Shown here: positions 30,102 through 38,748 of the stretch, one piece after another
How positions within the stretch are numbered: the stretch's first letter is position 1
How the letters are laid out: every line of letters starts with the position of its first letter
NCBI RefSeq assembly: GCF_014270035.1
Contig: NZ_JACNEP010000003.1
Coordinates: 1 to 64,000 of the forward strand
DNA: 64,000 nt
Direction of reading: 5' to 3'
Source: Neptunicella marina
Lineage (GTDB): Bacteria > Pseudomonadota > Gammaproteobacteria > Enterobacterales > Alteromonadaceae
The notes under the pieces: generated by a model
The model's input: only the letters and a program-made list of their open reading frames with translations
What the model was told of the DNA's origin: nothing
Database searches by the model: none
Program-made: the position numbers and the translations under genes

Positions 30102-31783
30102 TAAAAGTCTTCCTTATGCAGGTAGTTTCGTAAATTATTCCAGGTGATTATGCCGACAATATTGTGCGGTGAACGGTCATAAACATAAACAGCACCGCGC
30201 CTTTCGGCTTGCAACATGACATATACTTCAGCCAGAGTACATAGTGCACTAATACCCTGCATCTTCACTGATTTTAAAGGTTCGTTTTCATGACGACTTA
30301 GGCTGGTGTCCCATTCGATCAGGGCATATTCGTGTTCGCTATCCAGTTCCAGTGTGTTAACTAACAAGGTGTCCTGTAGTTTTTCCAGATGGGCCTGTAA
30401 CGGCTCCTGTTCACTTTCATTCACCAGTTTAAAATCTTTATCTACAACTGCCAGTACGCCGGTGTTTTGCAAGGTAAATTGCACAGAAGTGGATTGGTAA
30501 GGTAATTTTTGGAACTGTAATTGCTGGGTGAAAATTGAACGGTTTTTAAAAAGCTGCGCAGAGGTCACATACGAAGCCACAATTACCAACATGGCAGGTA
30601 ATATTACTTCCGGGTTATAGGATAATTCCATCACTGCAGCCAGTGCGGCCAGTGGTGCATGCAATACCGATGTCATCATGCCAGCCATACCCAGTAAGGC
30701 AAAGCTGCTGGTAAATACGGTAACGTCATTAACCACGATGCTCAGAGGCAGTAATACAATTGCTCCAATCAATACGCCAATACCAAAGGTGGGGCCAACA
30801 ATACCACCGGGCACTCCTAAACCCAGAGCTACAATAGTTAGTACAAACTTACCCGCCAGGATTGCCACCAGAATGTGCACGCCATCAGGGGCATGATTAA
30901 CCATTTCAATGGCGCTTAGTCCTGATCCCATCGCCTGAGGGATCAAAATACCTACGATACCCGTTGCTAACCCAGCAATCAGTAATCGAGTAAGCATTTT
31001 GTAATGGCTAAATGAGCGGATCATTCGCATTAACTGAAAATTAAATAAGCTTCCTGCAGCACCTAAAATAAACCCCAGTAGTATCAGATATAAATACATC
31101 CAGTAGTCGAGAGATATAAATTGGAGATAAGCCATTTCATGGTCTTCACCAAACACCAATCGAGTGAGAATTGAGCCACAAGCTGCCGCCAGCATAATCG
31201 GGATAAACATATGCACTTTGTATTCACGCAGCACGACTTCCATCACAAAAATCACGGCAGCAAACGGGGTGTTAAAGGACGCGGAAATACCTGCTGCAAC
31301 ACCACATCCAGCCAGTAAACGAATACTGTTGTGCGGTAACCTAAACCATTCACCAAAGAAACTACTTCCTGCCGCCCCCAAATGTACTGAAGGGCCTTCA
31401 CGTCCTACCGAAAATCCGGTTGCCAGTGACACTGCACCACCGAAAAACTGGTTGAGGGTCGGGCGCAGCGGCATATGACCATAACGTGTTTTAAGGCGAT
31501 GAATCACATAGGGAATACCGGTGCGGTTATGGCGAAATTTGGTGAGGTAGGCAAATAATATGATGCAAATTACCCCTCCAATCGGCAGAATAAACCGGAA
31601 AGTCGGATCAAGCGTGGTAAAATCGTCAGCTCGCTCTAAATAAAAGCTTTGCAGGCCTTCGATGGCCAGGCGAAATAAAATAATCAGCAACGCGGCACAC
31701 ACGCCACCAACAACACCCAGTACACAACGTTGTATCGATGTTCTGGGATGTGATAGTTCGTAGTGGTATGGTTTAAGTGACAT
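30101..31783 (-). CDS. clcA: ClC chloride channel/transporter with C-terminal CBS-like region
   Basis: 560 residues. The ClC core has the gating glutamate in GREGP (E129) and the GVPGGIVGPTFGIG selectivity loop; the first motif is RTGIP, not GSGIP, so the central Ser is replaced by Thr. The residue matching the internal proton glutamate of E. coli ClcA (E203) is Val here (MEVV), the residue seen in channel-type ClCs. About 140 C-terminal residues form a CBS-like domain. The symbol reflects the clcA position in the conserved gene order. It could be a channel rather than an H+/Cl- exchanger. Confidence 0.88.
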   Translation of the reverse strand: MSLKPYHYELSHPRTSIQRCVLGVVGGVCAALLIILFRLAIEGLQSFYLERADDFTTLDPTFRFILPIGGVICIILFAYLTKFRHNRTGIPYVIHRLKTRYGHMPLRPTLNQFFGGAVSLATGFSVGREGPSVHLGAAGSSFFGEWFRLPHNSIRLLAGCGVAAGISASFNTPFAAVIFVMEVVLREYKVHMFIPIMLAAACGSILTRLVFGEDHEMAYLQFISLDYWMYLYLILLGFILGAAGSLFNFQLMRMIRSFSHYKMLTRLLIAGLATGIVGILIPQAMGSGLSAIEMVNHAPDGVHILVAILAGKFVLTIVALGLGVPGGIVGPTFGIGVLIGAIVLLPLSIVVNDVTVFTSSFALLGMAGMMTSVLHAPLAALAAVMELSYNPEVILPAMLVIVASYVTSAQLFKNRSIFTQQLQFQKLPYQSTSVQFTLQNTGVLAVVDKDFKLVNESEQEPLQAHLEKLQDTLLVNTLELDSEHEYALIEWDTSLSRHENEPLKSVKMQGISALCTLAEVYVMLQAERRGAVYVYDRSPHNIVGIITWNNLRNYLHKEDF

Positions 31784-31890
31784 GGTATTCAGCGTTATTA
31801 TTTTAGTGCGCAGTTTAACACAAGTTACTGTATTTTAAGTTTTATTCAATTTGAATAAAACACTCAGGTTAAGTAGTAGGACCAATCATA

Positions 31891-32607
31891 GTGGGTGATC
31901 TTGAACTAAAACAACGCTGGGGTGCATTTAAGTTTTATTGCATCGCAATTCTGATATTGCTTGCCGCAGGTTACGGCGGCTATAGTGTTGGCAACTGGCA
32001 ATCCGAAAATCAACAACAGCAAATATCTGGATTGCAAAATACCATTGATGAATTTAATAAAGAAAATAATCGCTTAACTCGTAAAGTAAATATACTGGGC
32101 GTTGAACTGGAAATTGAAAAGCGTGCTAATCAGCAGGCGCAACAAGATCTGGAACATGCTTTTAGTGAAAATCAGCAAGTGCGTAATGAACTGTCATTTT
32201 ATCAGAAAGTCATGGCACCAGAGCTGGGTAATGAAGGTTTTGTGATTGATAGCATGAATTTTCAGTCGACCAGTGTTGAACGTCATTTCCGTTATTCACT
32301 TATTTTGATGCAACAGGAACGTCGCAAGAATTTTGTTAAAGGCACAGTAACCATCAAACTTCAGGGCAGTCTGAAAGGACAAATGCAGGAACTGGATTTA
32401 CTGTCGTTGCAGGACCCGCAAAAAACAAGTTTAGGTTTTCATTTCCGCTATTTTGAAACATTAAACGGAGAAGTGGATTTGCCGGATAACTTTATCCCGG
32501 AAAAAATTATGATTAAGGCTCGCATGACCCATCAAGGAAGTAAAAATGCAACCTTTGAGCGCACCTTTGACTGGTCTGAAATGCTTGATCAGGCCAGTGA
32601 GGAATAG
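31891..32607 (+). CDS. DUF6776 family membrane protein
   Basis: 238 residues starting at a GTG (GDLELKQRW). One membrane helix (about 15-35) is followed by a coiled coil of about 70 residues (SGLQNTIDEFNKENNRLTRK onward) and a beta-rich C-terminal domain that includes NFVKGTVTIKLQGSLKGQ. This is the layout of DUF6776 proteins, which in related bacteria lie just upstream of erpA or a bactofilin gene. Function unknown; an envelope scaffold role is plausible. Confidence 0.8.
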   Translation: MGDLELKQRWGAFKFYCIAILILLAAGYGGYSVGNWQSENQQQQISGLQNTIDEFNKENNRLTRKVNILGVELEIEKRANQQAQQDLEHAFSENQQVRNELSFYQKVMAPELGNEGFVIDSMNFQSTSVERHFRYSLILMQQERRKNFVKGTVTIKLQGSLKGQMQELDLLSLQDPQKTSLGFHFRYFETLNGEVDLPDNFIPEKIMIKARMTHQGSKNATFERTFDWSEMLDQASEE

Positions 32608-32672
32608 TTAGCAGTTAAGCTGACATGGCGCTTGTTAATTAAGTTGTTTGTTACTAGCGGTAGTCTATTCAA

Positions 32673-33665
32673 ATGCCTGTACATTTAATTAAAAGCAATA
32701 ACCAGTTTCAAAACAGTATTCAACAGGGTCTTGCTATTACCATAGGTATTCTGGCCATTTTGCTCTCACTGGCCAACCTGACTCTTGGCCAGTACCCACT
32801 TATGGTGTTGGAATGGATGCTGGCCGCTTGTTGCTTTTTTGTATATCGCCAAATAAAAATAAACAAGTTTACCTATATACAGTCTCTTCTGGTGCCTTAT
32901 CTCACCGTAGTGGCGATCATCTTTGGCACTTTGGTATCCAAGCTGGTAAATGGTCTGTTTATCTGGACCTTTATTGTTCCCACTATTTTTTATTTACTGT
33001 TTGGCCAGCGACATGGTTTTTGGGCCACATTGGTGATTGGAGTCATTCAGGTCATTAATATTCTCAATAAAGAGAATGTTGCTTTATATAATTCCGATAT
33101 TGTTGCGATTAACTTTGCCTGTGCCTACTTTGCCATCTGGCTGGTGTCCAGAACATATGAAATAAATCGCAGTAAATCGCAACAGGCATTGCAGCAACTG
33201 GCAATGAAAGATTCATTGACCGGCGCGTATAATCGTCTGGCTCTGAAAAAGTTTTTTGAAGAACAGTCTGTTCAAAGTAAAGAGCTCACTTTGGTGTTGA
33301 TTGATATCGATTATTTTAAAGCAATCAACGACGACTACGGTCATGAAGCCGGTGACCATTTATTAACTGAATTTACCCATTTGCTGCAGAAAAAGGCCGG
33401 GGAGTCTCAGGTTTTTCGTCTGGGAGGTGAAGAATTCTGCTTGTTATTGCCGTTAAACGCAGAGCAAGCCGTGACGCTGACAAATGATGTTCGCCAACAT
33501 ATGTTACAAGCTGAGTTTTTATACAAAAAAGACAGCTTCCACTTTACCTTTAGTGCAGGCATTGCTGCTTATAAAGATAATCGTAATTTGTCAGATTTAT
33601 TGGCTGACGCAGATAAGAAATTATATCGGGCCAAGCGTGATGGGCGTAATCAGGTTATTGATTGA
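32673..33665 (+). CDS. Diguanylate cyclase with six-helix membrane sensor
   Basis: 330 residues. Six predicted membrane helices fill about 20-165, then a GGDEF domain with the active-site motif as GGEEF (FRLGGEEF). The substrate Asp-rich DIDYFKAINDDYGHEAGD stretch is intact. No clear RxxD inhibitory site is visible before GGEEF. It should make cyclic di-GMP in response to a membrane signal. The ribosome-binding site is weak. It is closed by the hairpin at 33739-33757. Confidence 0.92.
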   Translation: MPVHLIKSNNQFQNSIQQGLAITIGILAILLSLANLTLGQYPLMVLEWMLAACCFFVYRQIKINKFTYIQSLLVPYLTVVAIIFGTLVSKLVNGLFIWTFIVPTIFYLLFGQRHGFWATLVIGVIQVINILNKENVALYNSDIVAINFACAYFAIWLVSRTYEINRSKSQQALQQLAMKDSLTGAYNRLALKKFFEEQSVQSKELTLVLIDIDYFKAINDDYGHEAGDHLLTEFTHLLQKKAGESQVFRLGGEEFCLLLPLNAEQAVTLTNDVRQHMLQAEFLYKKDSFHFTFSAGIAAYKDNRNLSDLLADADKKLYRAKRDGRNQVID

Positions 33666-33738
33666 GGGTTGTGTAATTATTAAGGCGTTTGCATACAACG
33701 AGGAAAGGTAACTATTACCTGATAACTCAGAATAACAA

Positions 33739-33757
33739 GGCACCCACAAAGGGTGCC
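33739..33757. terminator. Terminator between the GGDEF gene and a PEP-CTERM gene
   Basis: GGCACCC and GGGTGCC form a perfect 7-bp stem with an ACAAA loop; CATTTT follows on the plus strand and TTGTTATT on the minus strand. It lies between the two convergent genes. Confidence 0.75.
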
Positions 33758-33809
33758 CATTTTAAAGTTTAAACAGACTGACTTTTCAATGTGTATAAGC
33801 CGGGCGTTA

Positions 33810-34577
33810 TTAACGTAACTTGCGCCGTAATCCGATTAAACCTAACGAAAACAATACCAGCATGGCTGGCTCTGGAACTGAGTTTGCTTCTAAGTCAAAT
33901 TGTAGTTGACCTTTGTTACCAAAATCGAAGTTGACGTTATCAATTGAGCCGCTAAAAGTAGTGCCCCAGGCGCTACCAGTCTTGATCGTAATGCCGCGGA
34001 TAGCTTCACGGGAATAATCAATATCGTCAAAAGTATAAAACGGATCATCAACGTAACTTCCATCAAGCAACTGAGCTAGAGTAGGAGCTGCATAACCGCC
34101 GTAGTTTTGATGATCATATACATTGAGCTGATTTGTGCCAGCTAAAGTAGACCAGGTATTCCAGTTGTTTGCAGGCGCATTGATGTTGTTAGCATACAAA
34201 GGATCAAATGTTAAACGCTGTCCATACCAACCACTTCCATCATGGTTACCGTCCACTGTAGTGTAAATCTGTATAAAAAAATCATTCACTCCGCTGTTTT
34301 TCAGCGTATCAAAACTCAGGCTAATCAGGTCGCCCAAATAGTATTCGGTGGTTGAAGGATCGGTATCCCAGTATAAATAATACTCCGAGTAAGCACCCGC
34401 ATTACCAAAGGTGGTTGCAGACCAGGCACTGTTGCCAAGCGGAGCTGCCGGTGTGGTTTGCCCGGCTTCCAGACCTTGCCCTGTTTCGGGATCGGTTAGG
34501 GTAATCAGGTCGGCGTTAGCTATGTTGCTAAACGCCAGGCCACAAAAGATAAGAGTGGCGATATTTTTTATATTCAT
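33810..34577 (-). CDS. PEP-CTERM sorting-domain protein
   Basis: 255 residues. An N-terminal signal peptide (about 1-22) is followed by an extracellular beta-rich region with many Tyr, Asn and Gly, ending in the tripartite PEP-CTERM: VPEPA, a hydrophobic helix (MLVLFSLGLIGL) and a basic tail RRKLR. Such proteins are processed by exosortase (EpsH/XrtA) and often secreted with exopolysaccharide. No exosortase is in the window. AAGGAT precedes the ATG. Its binding partner is unknown. Confidence 0.88.
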   Translation of the reverse strand: MNIKNIATLIFCGLAFSNIANADLITLTDPETGQGLEAGQTTPAAPLGNSAWSATTFGNAGAYSEYYLYWDTDPSTTEYYLGDLISLSFDTLKNSGVNDFFIQIYTTVDGNHDGSGWYGQRLTFDPLYANNINAPANNWNTWSTLAGTNQLNVYDHQNYGGYAAPTLAQLLDGSYVDDPFYTFDDIDYSREAIRGITIKTGSAWGTTFSGSIDNVNFDFGNKGQLQFDLEANSVPEPAMLVLFSLGLIGLRRKLR

Positions 34578-34871
34578 AGTTCTTTATCCTTGTTGTGTTG
34601 ATGGTCCCGTTGCATACGGCAAGTTGCATGGTGTGTGAAGTGGAACAAACAGGTAAAGCAAGCACTATGCCTATAATAAAAAATCTAATATTTACAGTAA
34701 GATATAAAGTATATATTCATAAATCGGCGATGTTGTTGTAAATTTTTCTGACAGAAAATATTGATTAACTAATTGATATAGCTTTATTTTTTTAGTCAAT
34801 TATTTTAATGCGTTATTAACTGATTCAGGCTGGTAATTCGCCTGAATCATGATACGAAAAGTAGAAAATAT
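34578..34871. other. AT-rich intergenic region
   Basis: 294 bases between the PEP-CTERM gene start and the end of the NTF2-like gene. It is very AT-rich, and I see no ORF, hairpin or RNA. It should hold the PEP-CTERM gene promoter. Confidence 0.45.
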
Positions 34872-35336
34872 TTAGTGTTGTGATTGGCTATGTTGCTGAA
34901 TAAATGCTTCGCAATCCCCCTGATGCACATTATCGATTAAATACTGAATTTTCCATTTATCTTCCACTAACACCAGCTGAAAGCTATTAACCCCACAATG
35001 GCGTAACTTGCCATCCAGATAAAAGGCATAGGGTGTCCAGACTGATGCCAGATTATCACTTTGTTGAACTGTTACGCCGAGTAAATGTTCATCCAGATGG
35101 TTTTTGGATTCACTAATGATGTTGGCAAACTTGCTGATATCGTTATTTTGCATCTCACCGGTTTTATTAACCCGTTGCAATAACGCATCCGGCATAAACT
35201 GCGCTTGTAGCTTAGTTCCGTCATGTTCACGCATAGCATCAAACAAATTATTAATCGGATCTTGTGGTGTAGCGGCTAGCAGAGCTGGTGCAACGAAAAG
35301 TGCAGAAACAAATGTGATTGAGCGACAGAATTTCAT
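34872..35336 (-). CDS. Exported NTF2/SnoaL-like protein
   Basis: 154 residues. A signal peptide (MKFCRSITFVSALFVAPALLAA) is followed by a small cone-shaped NTF2-like fold: DPINNLFDAMREHDGTKLQAQFMPDALL is the usual first helix and strand of SnoaL/DUF4440-type proteins. The later SFQLVLVEDKWKIQYLIDNVH is the terminal strand pair. No enzymatic residues can be assigned. It is a single gene, divergent from the MarR operon. Confidence 0.72.
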   Translation of the reverse strand: MKFCRSITFVSALFVAPALLAATPQDPINNLFDAMREHDGTKLQAQFMPDALLQRVNKTGEMQNNDISKFANIISESKNHLDEHLLGVTVQQSDNLASVWTPYAFYLDGKLRHCGVNSFQLVLVEDKWKIQYLIDNVHQGDCEAFIQQHSQSQH

Positions 35337-35466
35337 AGGGTTTATTCCTTGTAATTATTTGTTTTATCTTCCCAAGTTGCATTGTTTGGCGCAATGACAT
35401 CATTAGCTAAATAGTGTCACAAAATATAAATCTGCTGTTTTTTGCTCTATTTATCGAAATTAAAAT

Positions 35467-35509
35467 TTGATTAGCATGCTAAGTATTGCTATATTAATTA
35501 GCATGCTAA
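35467..35509 (+). promoter_or_regulatory. MarR-operon promoter with two SlyA-like operators
   Basis: Two identical perfect palindromes, TTAGCATGCTAA, lie at 35471-35482 and 35498-35509, with centres 27 bases apart. A promoter TTGATT (35467-35472), 17 bases, TATATT (35490-35495) is interleaved: operator 1 overlaps the -35/spacer and operator 2 covers the start point. The sequence is one base per half from the SlyA site TTAGCAAGCTAA. Autorepression by the MarR protein encoded 12 bases further on is the natural reading. Confidence 0.85.
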
Positions 35510-35521
35510 GTAAGTAGTGGA

Positions 35522-35965
35522 ATGAAAATGGAAAGTAATATTGGATGGTTATTGTCTCGGGCGGCTTTTAGTTGGCGCAACGCGGTTGACCACTACATGT
35601 CATCATTGGGGTTAACTCAGACCCGTTGGATTGCATTATTGCACCTTGATCGGTTGGGCGAAGGTTGCAGTCAGAAAGAGCTGGCAGACAACATTGGTAT
35701 CGAACAACCCTCACTGCTTCGCACACTTAATCAGCTGGAAGAGGCGGGGTTGGTTATTCGAAAAGGTTGTCCCGAAGATGCGCGCAGAAAAACCCTATGG
35801 TTCACAGCGGAAGGCCGAGATTTATTGTTCAAAGTAGAAAGCATGGCCAAAGCCGGTCGGCAAAAAATGCTGGCGGGATTAGATAAACAACAACGTGAAA
35901 CATTTCATCAGTTACTTGAGCTGATTATTGAAAATGGCAACCAGTTTTTAGCGGAGAGATCATGA
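35522..35965 (+). CDS. MarR/SlyA-family transcriptional regulator
   Basis: 147 residues, winged helix. The DNA-binding part shows SQKELADNIGIEQPSLLRTLNQLEEAGLVIRKGCPEDARRKTLWFT, with helix-turn-helix and a wing carrying the DxRRK motif. The first gene of a three-gene operon: its stop overlaps the HlyD start by four bases (ATGA). It probably represses its own operon through the palindromes upstream and responds to an aromatic or toxic compound that the pump exports. An ATG two codons later is an alternative start. Confidence 0.9.
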   Translation: MKMESNIGWLLSRAAFSWRNAVDHYMSSLGLTQTRWIALLHLDRLGEGCSQKELADNIGIEQPSLLRTLNQLEEAGLVIRKGCPEDARRKTLWFTAEGRDLLFKVESMAKAGRQKMLAGLDKQQRETFHQLLELIIENGNQFLAERS

Positions 35966-37029
35966 CAGCAGATAAGCAGTTTAATCGTTGGATGCGCCGG
36001 GCATTTGTATTGTTTGTGCTGGTGTTTGCCTACATTATGCTGGCAGACGTCACCATTCCCATGACACCGCATTCTATGGTGCAAAGACCGGTTATTTCGG
36101 TGGCGCCAAGAGTATCAGGCGAGGTAACTCAGGTTTATGTTTCAAACAATCAACAGGTTAAAGCCGGTGATTTATTATTTGAAATTGACCCCAGTGATTA
36201 TCAATTGGCGTTGGAAAAAGCGCAGCTGGCTTTAGATGCGGCAAAACAAGCCAATGCCACTTTGCAGGCACAGCTGGCGCAAGCGGCGGCGGCAGTGACC
36301 GAAGCCAACGTTGCGCTTGCAGAAGATCAGCGTGAATACGAGCGCATGCAAGCATTATTAGTTAAAAATGTTGTGAGTCAGCAGCAGGTTGATCAACTTG
36401 CCTCCAGCGTAGAAGCGGCCAAGGCTCGATTGGCGGCAGCTAAACAAAATCAGCGTGCAATTGACGTTGAACTGGGTGATCAGGGCGAACAAAATTTACG
36501 TGAGCGACAGGCGCGAAACCAATTAGAACTGGCCAGGCTTAATTTAAGCCGCACACAGGTCATGGCGCCGGAAGACGGTGTTATTTCTAATCTGCAATTG
36601 GTCTCTGGCGTACAGGCGCAGGCAAATCAGTCATTATTAAGTTTAGTGGTGGTGGGTAAAGAACGTATTGCTGCTGATTTTCGTGAAAAAAGTCTGACTC
36701 ACATACCACAAAATGCTAACGCGCTAGTGGTGTTTGATGCACTGCCAGGTCAGGTGTTTAACGCGTCACTTTCAAGCCGTGATTTAGGCATAGCACAAGG
36801 GCAAAACGCGGCAAATGGTTTACTCGCAACTCCGGATAGTAGCGATCGCTGGGTGCGAGATGCGCAGCGTATTCGTGTTTATGTGCAGCTTAAATCACAG
36901 ACGTTGCCAGCGTCGTTGGTGACAGGATCGCGCGCTACCGTGATGTTAGAAAACGATAATCAAGGCTGGATGCATACACTGGCACAGCTTCAAATGGCGA
37001 TGGTGAGTTACCTGCATTATGTCTACTAA
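35962..37029 (+). CDS. HlyD/EmrA-type membrane fusion protein
   Basis: 355 residues. One N-terminal membrane helix (about 14-34) is followed by a split lipoyl domain (VSGEVTQVYVSNNQQVKAGDLLFEIDP, then VMAPEDGVISNLQLVSGVQA), a long helical hairpin rich in Ala/Gln, and a beta-barrel domain. It matches the periplasmic adaptors paired with FUSC/DUF2955-type inner-membrane proteins. It overlaps MarR upstream and DUF2955 downstream, so the three form one unit for export of a hydrophobic compound. Confidence 0.9.
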   Translation: MTADKQFNRWMRRAFVLFVLVFAYIMLADVTIPMTPHSMVQRPVISVAPRVSGEVTQVYVSNNQQVKAGDLLFEIDPSDYQLALEKAQLALDAAKQANATLQAQLAQAAAAVTEANVALAEDQREYERMQALLVKNVVSQQQVDQLASSVEAAKARLAAAKQNQRAIDVELGDQGEQNLRERQARNQLELARLNLSRTQVMAPEDGVISNLQLVSGVQAQANQSLLSLVVVGKERIAADFREKSLTHIPQNANALVVFDALPGQVFNASLSSRDLGIAQGQNAANGLLATPDSSDRWVRDAQRIRVYVQLKSQTLPASLVTGSRATVMLENDNQGWMHTLAQLQMAMVSYLHYVY

Positions 37030-38068
37030 TCAGGAAGTGTCTAATAGCAGAGATTTATCGCCCTCAGAGCAGCGTCGATTGTTGCGTATTGCGTTAGGCA
37101 GTTGCAGTGGTTTTGTTTTATGTAAATTAATGAACTGGCCGTACGGGGTATTTTTTACCGTTTATCCCATGTTATTGCTTGGCATGCTGCCGGTGTTTAA
37201 CCGTTTAATTGCCTGCCAGTTTCTGTTTGGTTGTGTGGTTAATATTGTTGAACTGTATTTGCTGCAACGTTTCTTTTTGCCATTTCCATTGCTGATGAGC
37301 ATGGCAACCTTTGTGGTTTTCGCAGTGCATTTTTATTTTATGGCTAAGGGAAAACACTATTTAATGTGGGCTTGTGGTTTAATTAGCCTGTCTACCATGC
37401 TGCATTTTGGCAGTTATCCTGATACCAGCATTGCTGATATGGCAACCTCAACCATGTTGGCATCCATTATTGCAGTCATCAGCGCTGCAGTGTTGTACTG
37501 GCTTATTCCTGAGCACTCTGCACCTGCAGCCGCTCCGCCACCGCCTACTGCGAGTTTTGAACAAATACGGCACAGAACCTTGTTAGGCGCGACTCTGGCT
37601 ACATTATCGTTTGTGGTCTTTCAGGTTATGGATTTACGTGATTCGTTGTCAGCACAAGTCGCGACGATTCTGGTGTTGTTTCCGTTAACCTTCAGTGGTT
37701 CATTGCAAAGTGCCATCAATCGCGCCAAAGGCGTTACTCTGGGCTGTGCACTTGGCATCGTTGTGCAAATCATGATGTATGACCTGATTAATCACTTCAC
37801 GCTTGTTGTGTTGGCTTTTTTTATGACGGTATTACTTGCAGCGAGATTACACCTTGTTGAGCGCGCGGGTTCCGGGATGGGATTTGGTGCCTTAACGACC
37901 ATTGGCATTTTATTTGGTCAGTATATGCAACCCCATGGCGACATCCTGTATAGCAGTTTGTATCGCCTTAGCTCAGTTGTGTTTGCGTTGGCGATATTGA
38001 TTGTTTGTGCCTATGCCGTACATCGGTTGCTGAATCAATTTGCCAGCACCAGAGATTGCGCTTATTAA
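37019..38068 (+). CDS. DUF2955 (FUSC-like) inner-membrane transport protein
   Basis: 349 residues with about ten predicted membrane helices in two blocks, about 20-165 and 195-340, separated by a Pro/Ala-rich cytoplasmic linker near 170-180. This matches DUF2955 of the fusaric-acid-resistance (FUSC) group. The start overlaps the HlyD end by 11 bases. With the adaptor it probably forms an aromatic-acid or fusaric-acid type efflux pump; an outer-membrane channel is not encoded here and would come from elsewhere (TolC). Confidence 0.82.
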   Translation: MSTNQEVSNSRDLSPSEQRRLLRIALGSCSGFVLCKLMNWPYGVFFTVYPMLLLGMLPVFNRLIACQFLFGCVVNIVELYLLQRFFLPFPLLMSMATFVVFAVHFYFMAKGKHYLMWACGLISLSTMLHFGSYPDTSIADMATSTMLASIIAVISAAVLYWLIPEHSAPAAAPPPPTASFEQIRHRTLLGATLATLSFVVFQVMDLRDSLSAQVATILVLFPLTFSGSLQSAINRAKGVTLGCALGIVVQIMMYDLINHFTLVVLAFFMTVLLAARLHLVERAGSGMGFGALTTIGILFGQYMQPHGDILYSSLYRLSSVVFALAILIVCAYAVHRLLNQFASTRDCAY

Positions 38069-38099
38069 CCTTCGTTATATTTTATCCACATTGCTATTG

Positions 38100-38128
38100 T
38101 TGACCAATTCAGTCAGGTATTAGATAAT
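38100..38128 (+). promoter_or_regulatory. Predicted erpA promoter
   Basis: TTGACC, 17 bases, GATAAT: a near-consensus sigma-70 promoter that puts the start about 40 bases before the erpA ATG. I see no clear IscR site. Confidence 0.6.
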
Positions 38129-38176
38129 TTGCACTTGCTGCCTAATTGCAGCGTCTGGTCACATTTTGAGGTAATC

Positions 38177-38521
38177 ATGTCTGTACAAACTGCCCTTCCT
38201 ATCGAATTTTCTGATTCTGCTGCACATAAAGTGCAAGCGCTTATCGCTGAAGAAGAAAACCCGAATCTTAAATTGCGTGTATACGTAACCGGTGGTGGTT
38301 GTTCTGGTTTCCAGTATGGCTTTACCTTTGATGAAAAGGTAAATGATGGCGATATGACCATAGATAAAGAAGGTGTGACCTTAGTGGTTGATCCCATGAG
38401 CCTGCAGTATTTAGTTGGTGGCGAAGTGGATTACGTTGAAGGGTTGGAAGGTTCACGCTTTTTAGTTAATAACCCCAATGCCACTACGACTTGTGGTTGT
38501 GGTTCCAGCTTCAGTATTTAA
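38177..38521 (+). CDS. erpA: Iron-sulfur cluster insertion protein ErpA
   Basis: 114 residues, standard length, starting [21 protein letters not shown] use this ATG, with GAGG 5 bases upstream, and not a longer frame whose extra residues match nothing. The three cluster-binding Cys are present: one in [12 protein letters not shown] and two in CGCGSSFSI. It is an A-type carrier that delivers [Fe-S] clusters to respiratory and isoprenoid enzymes. Confidence 0.97.
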   Translation: MSVQTALPIEFSDSAAHKVQALIAEEENPNLKLRVYVTGGGCSGFQYGFTFDEKVNDGDMTIDKEGVTLVVDPMSLQYLVGGEVDYVEGLEGSRFLVNNPNATTTCGCGSSFSI

Positions 38522-38678
38522 TCAACTTTAAATACCTGCTCCGGTTATCCTCAGCCGGAGCACTAAGCCTACTCAGTACCATTCCAATACATTCATATTT
38601 TGCACTTCATCATTCCATTTCTGTGCTAGCTGACCTTTTTACATCTATTCTATCTTCGATTATAAATATTGCGGTTAA

Positions 38679-38715
38679 ACAGGAACCTTAGTCGGTTATT
38701 CCTGTCAGTTTTTTT
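38679..38715 (+). terminator. Likely terminator of erpA
   Basis: ACAGGAACC and GGTTATTCCTGT pair with one small bulge, and CAGTTTTTTT follows. The hairpin lies between erpA and the GST-like gene, so it could also attenuate the latter. Confidence 0.55.
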
Positions 38716-38748
38716 ACTTTACCTAACAGCATTTTGGTTTGTTTATTT

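Noticed and set aside
38538-38561. GCTCCGG/CCGGAGC repeat after erpA
   Set aside because: No T-run follows; the hairpin at 38679-38715 is the better erpA terminator.
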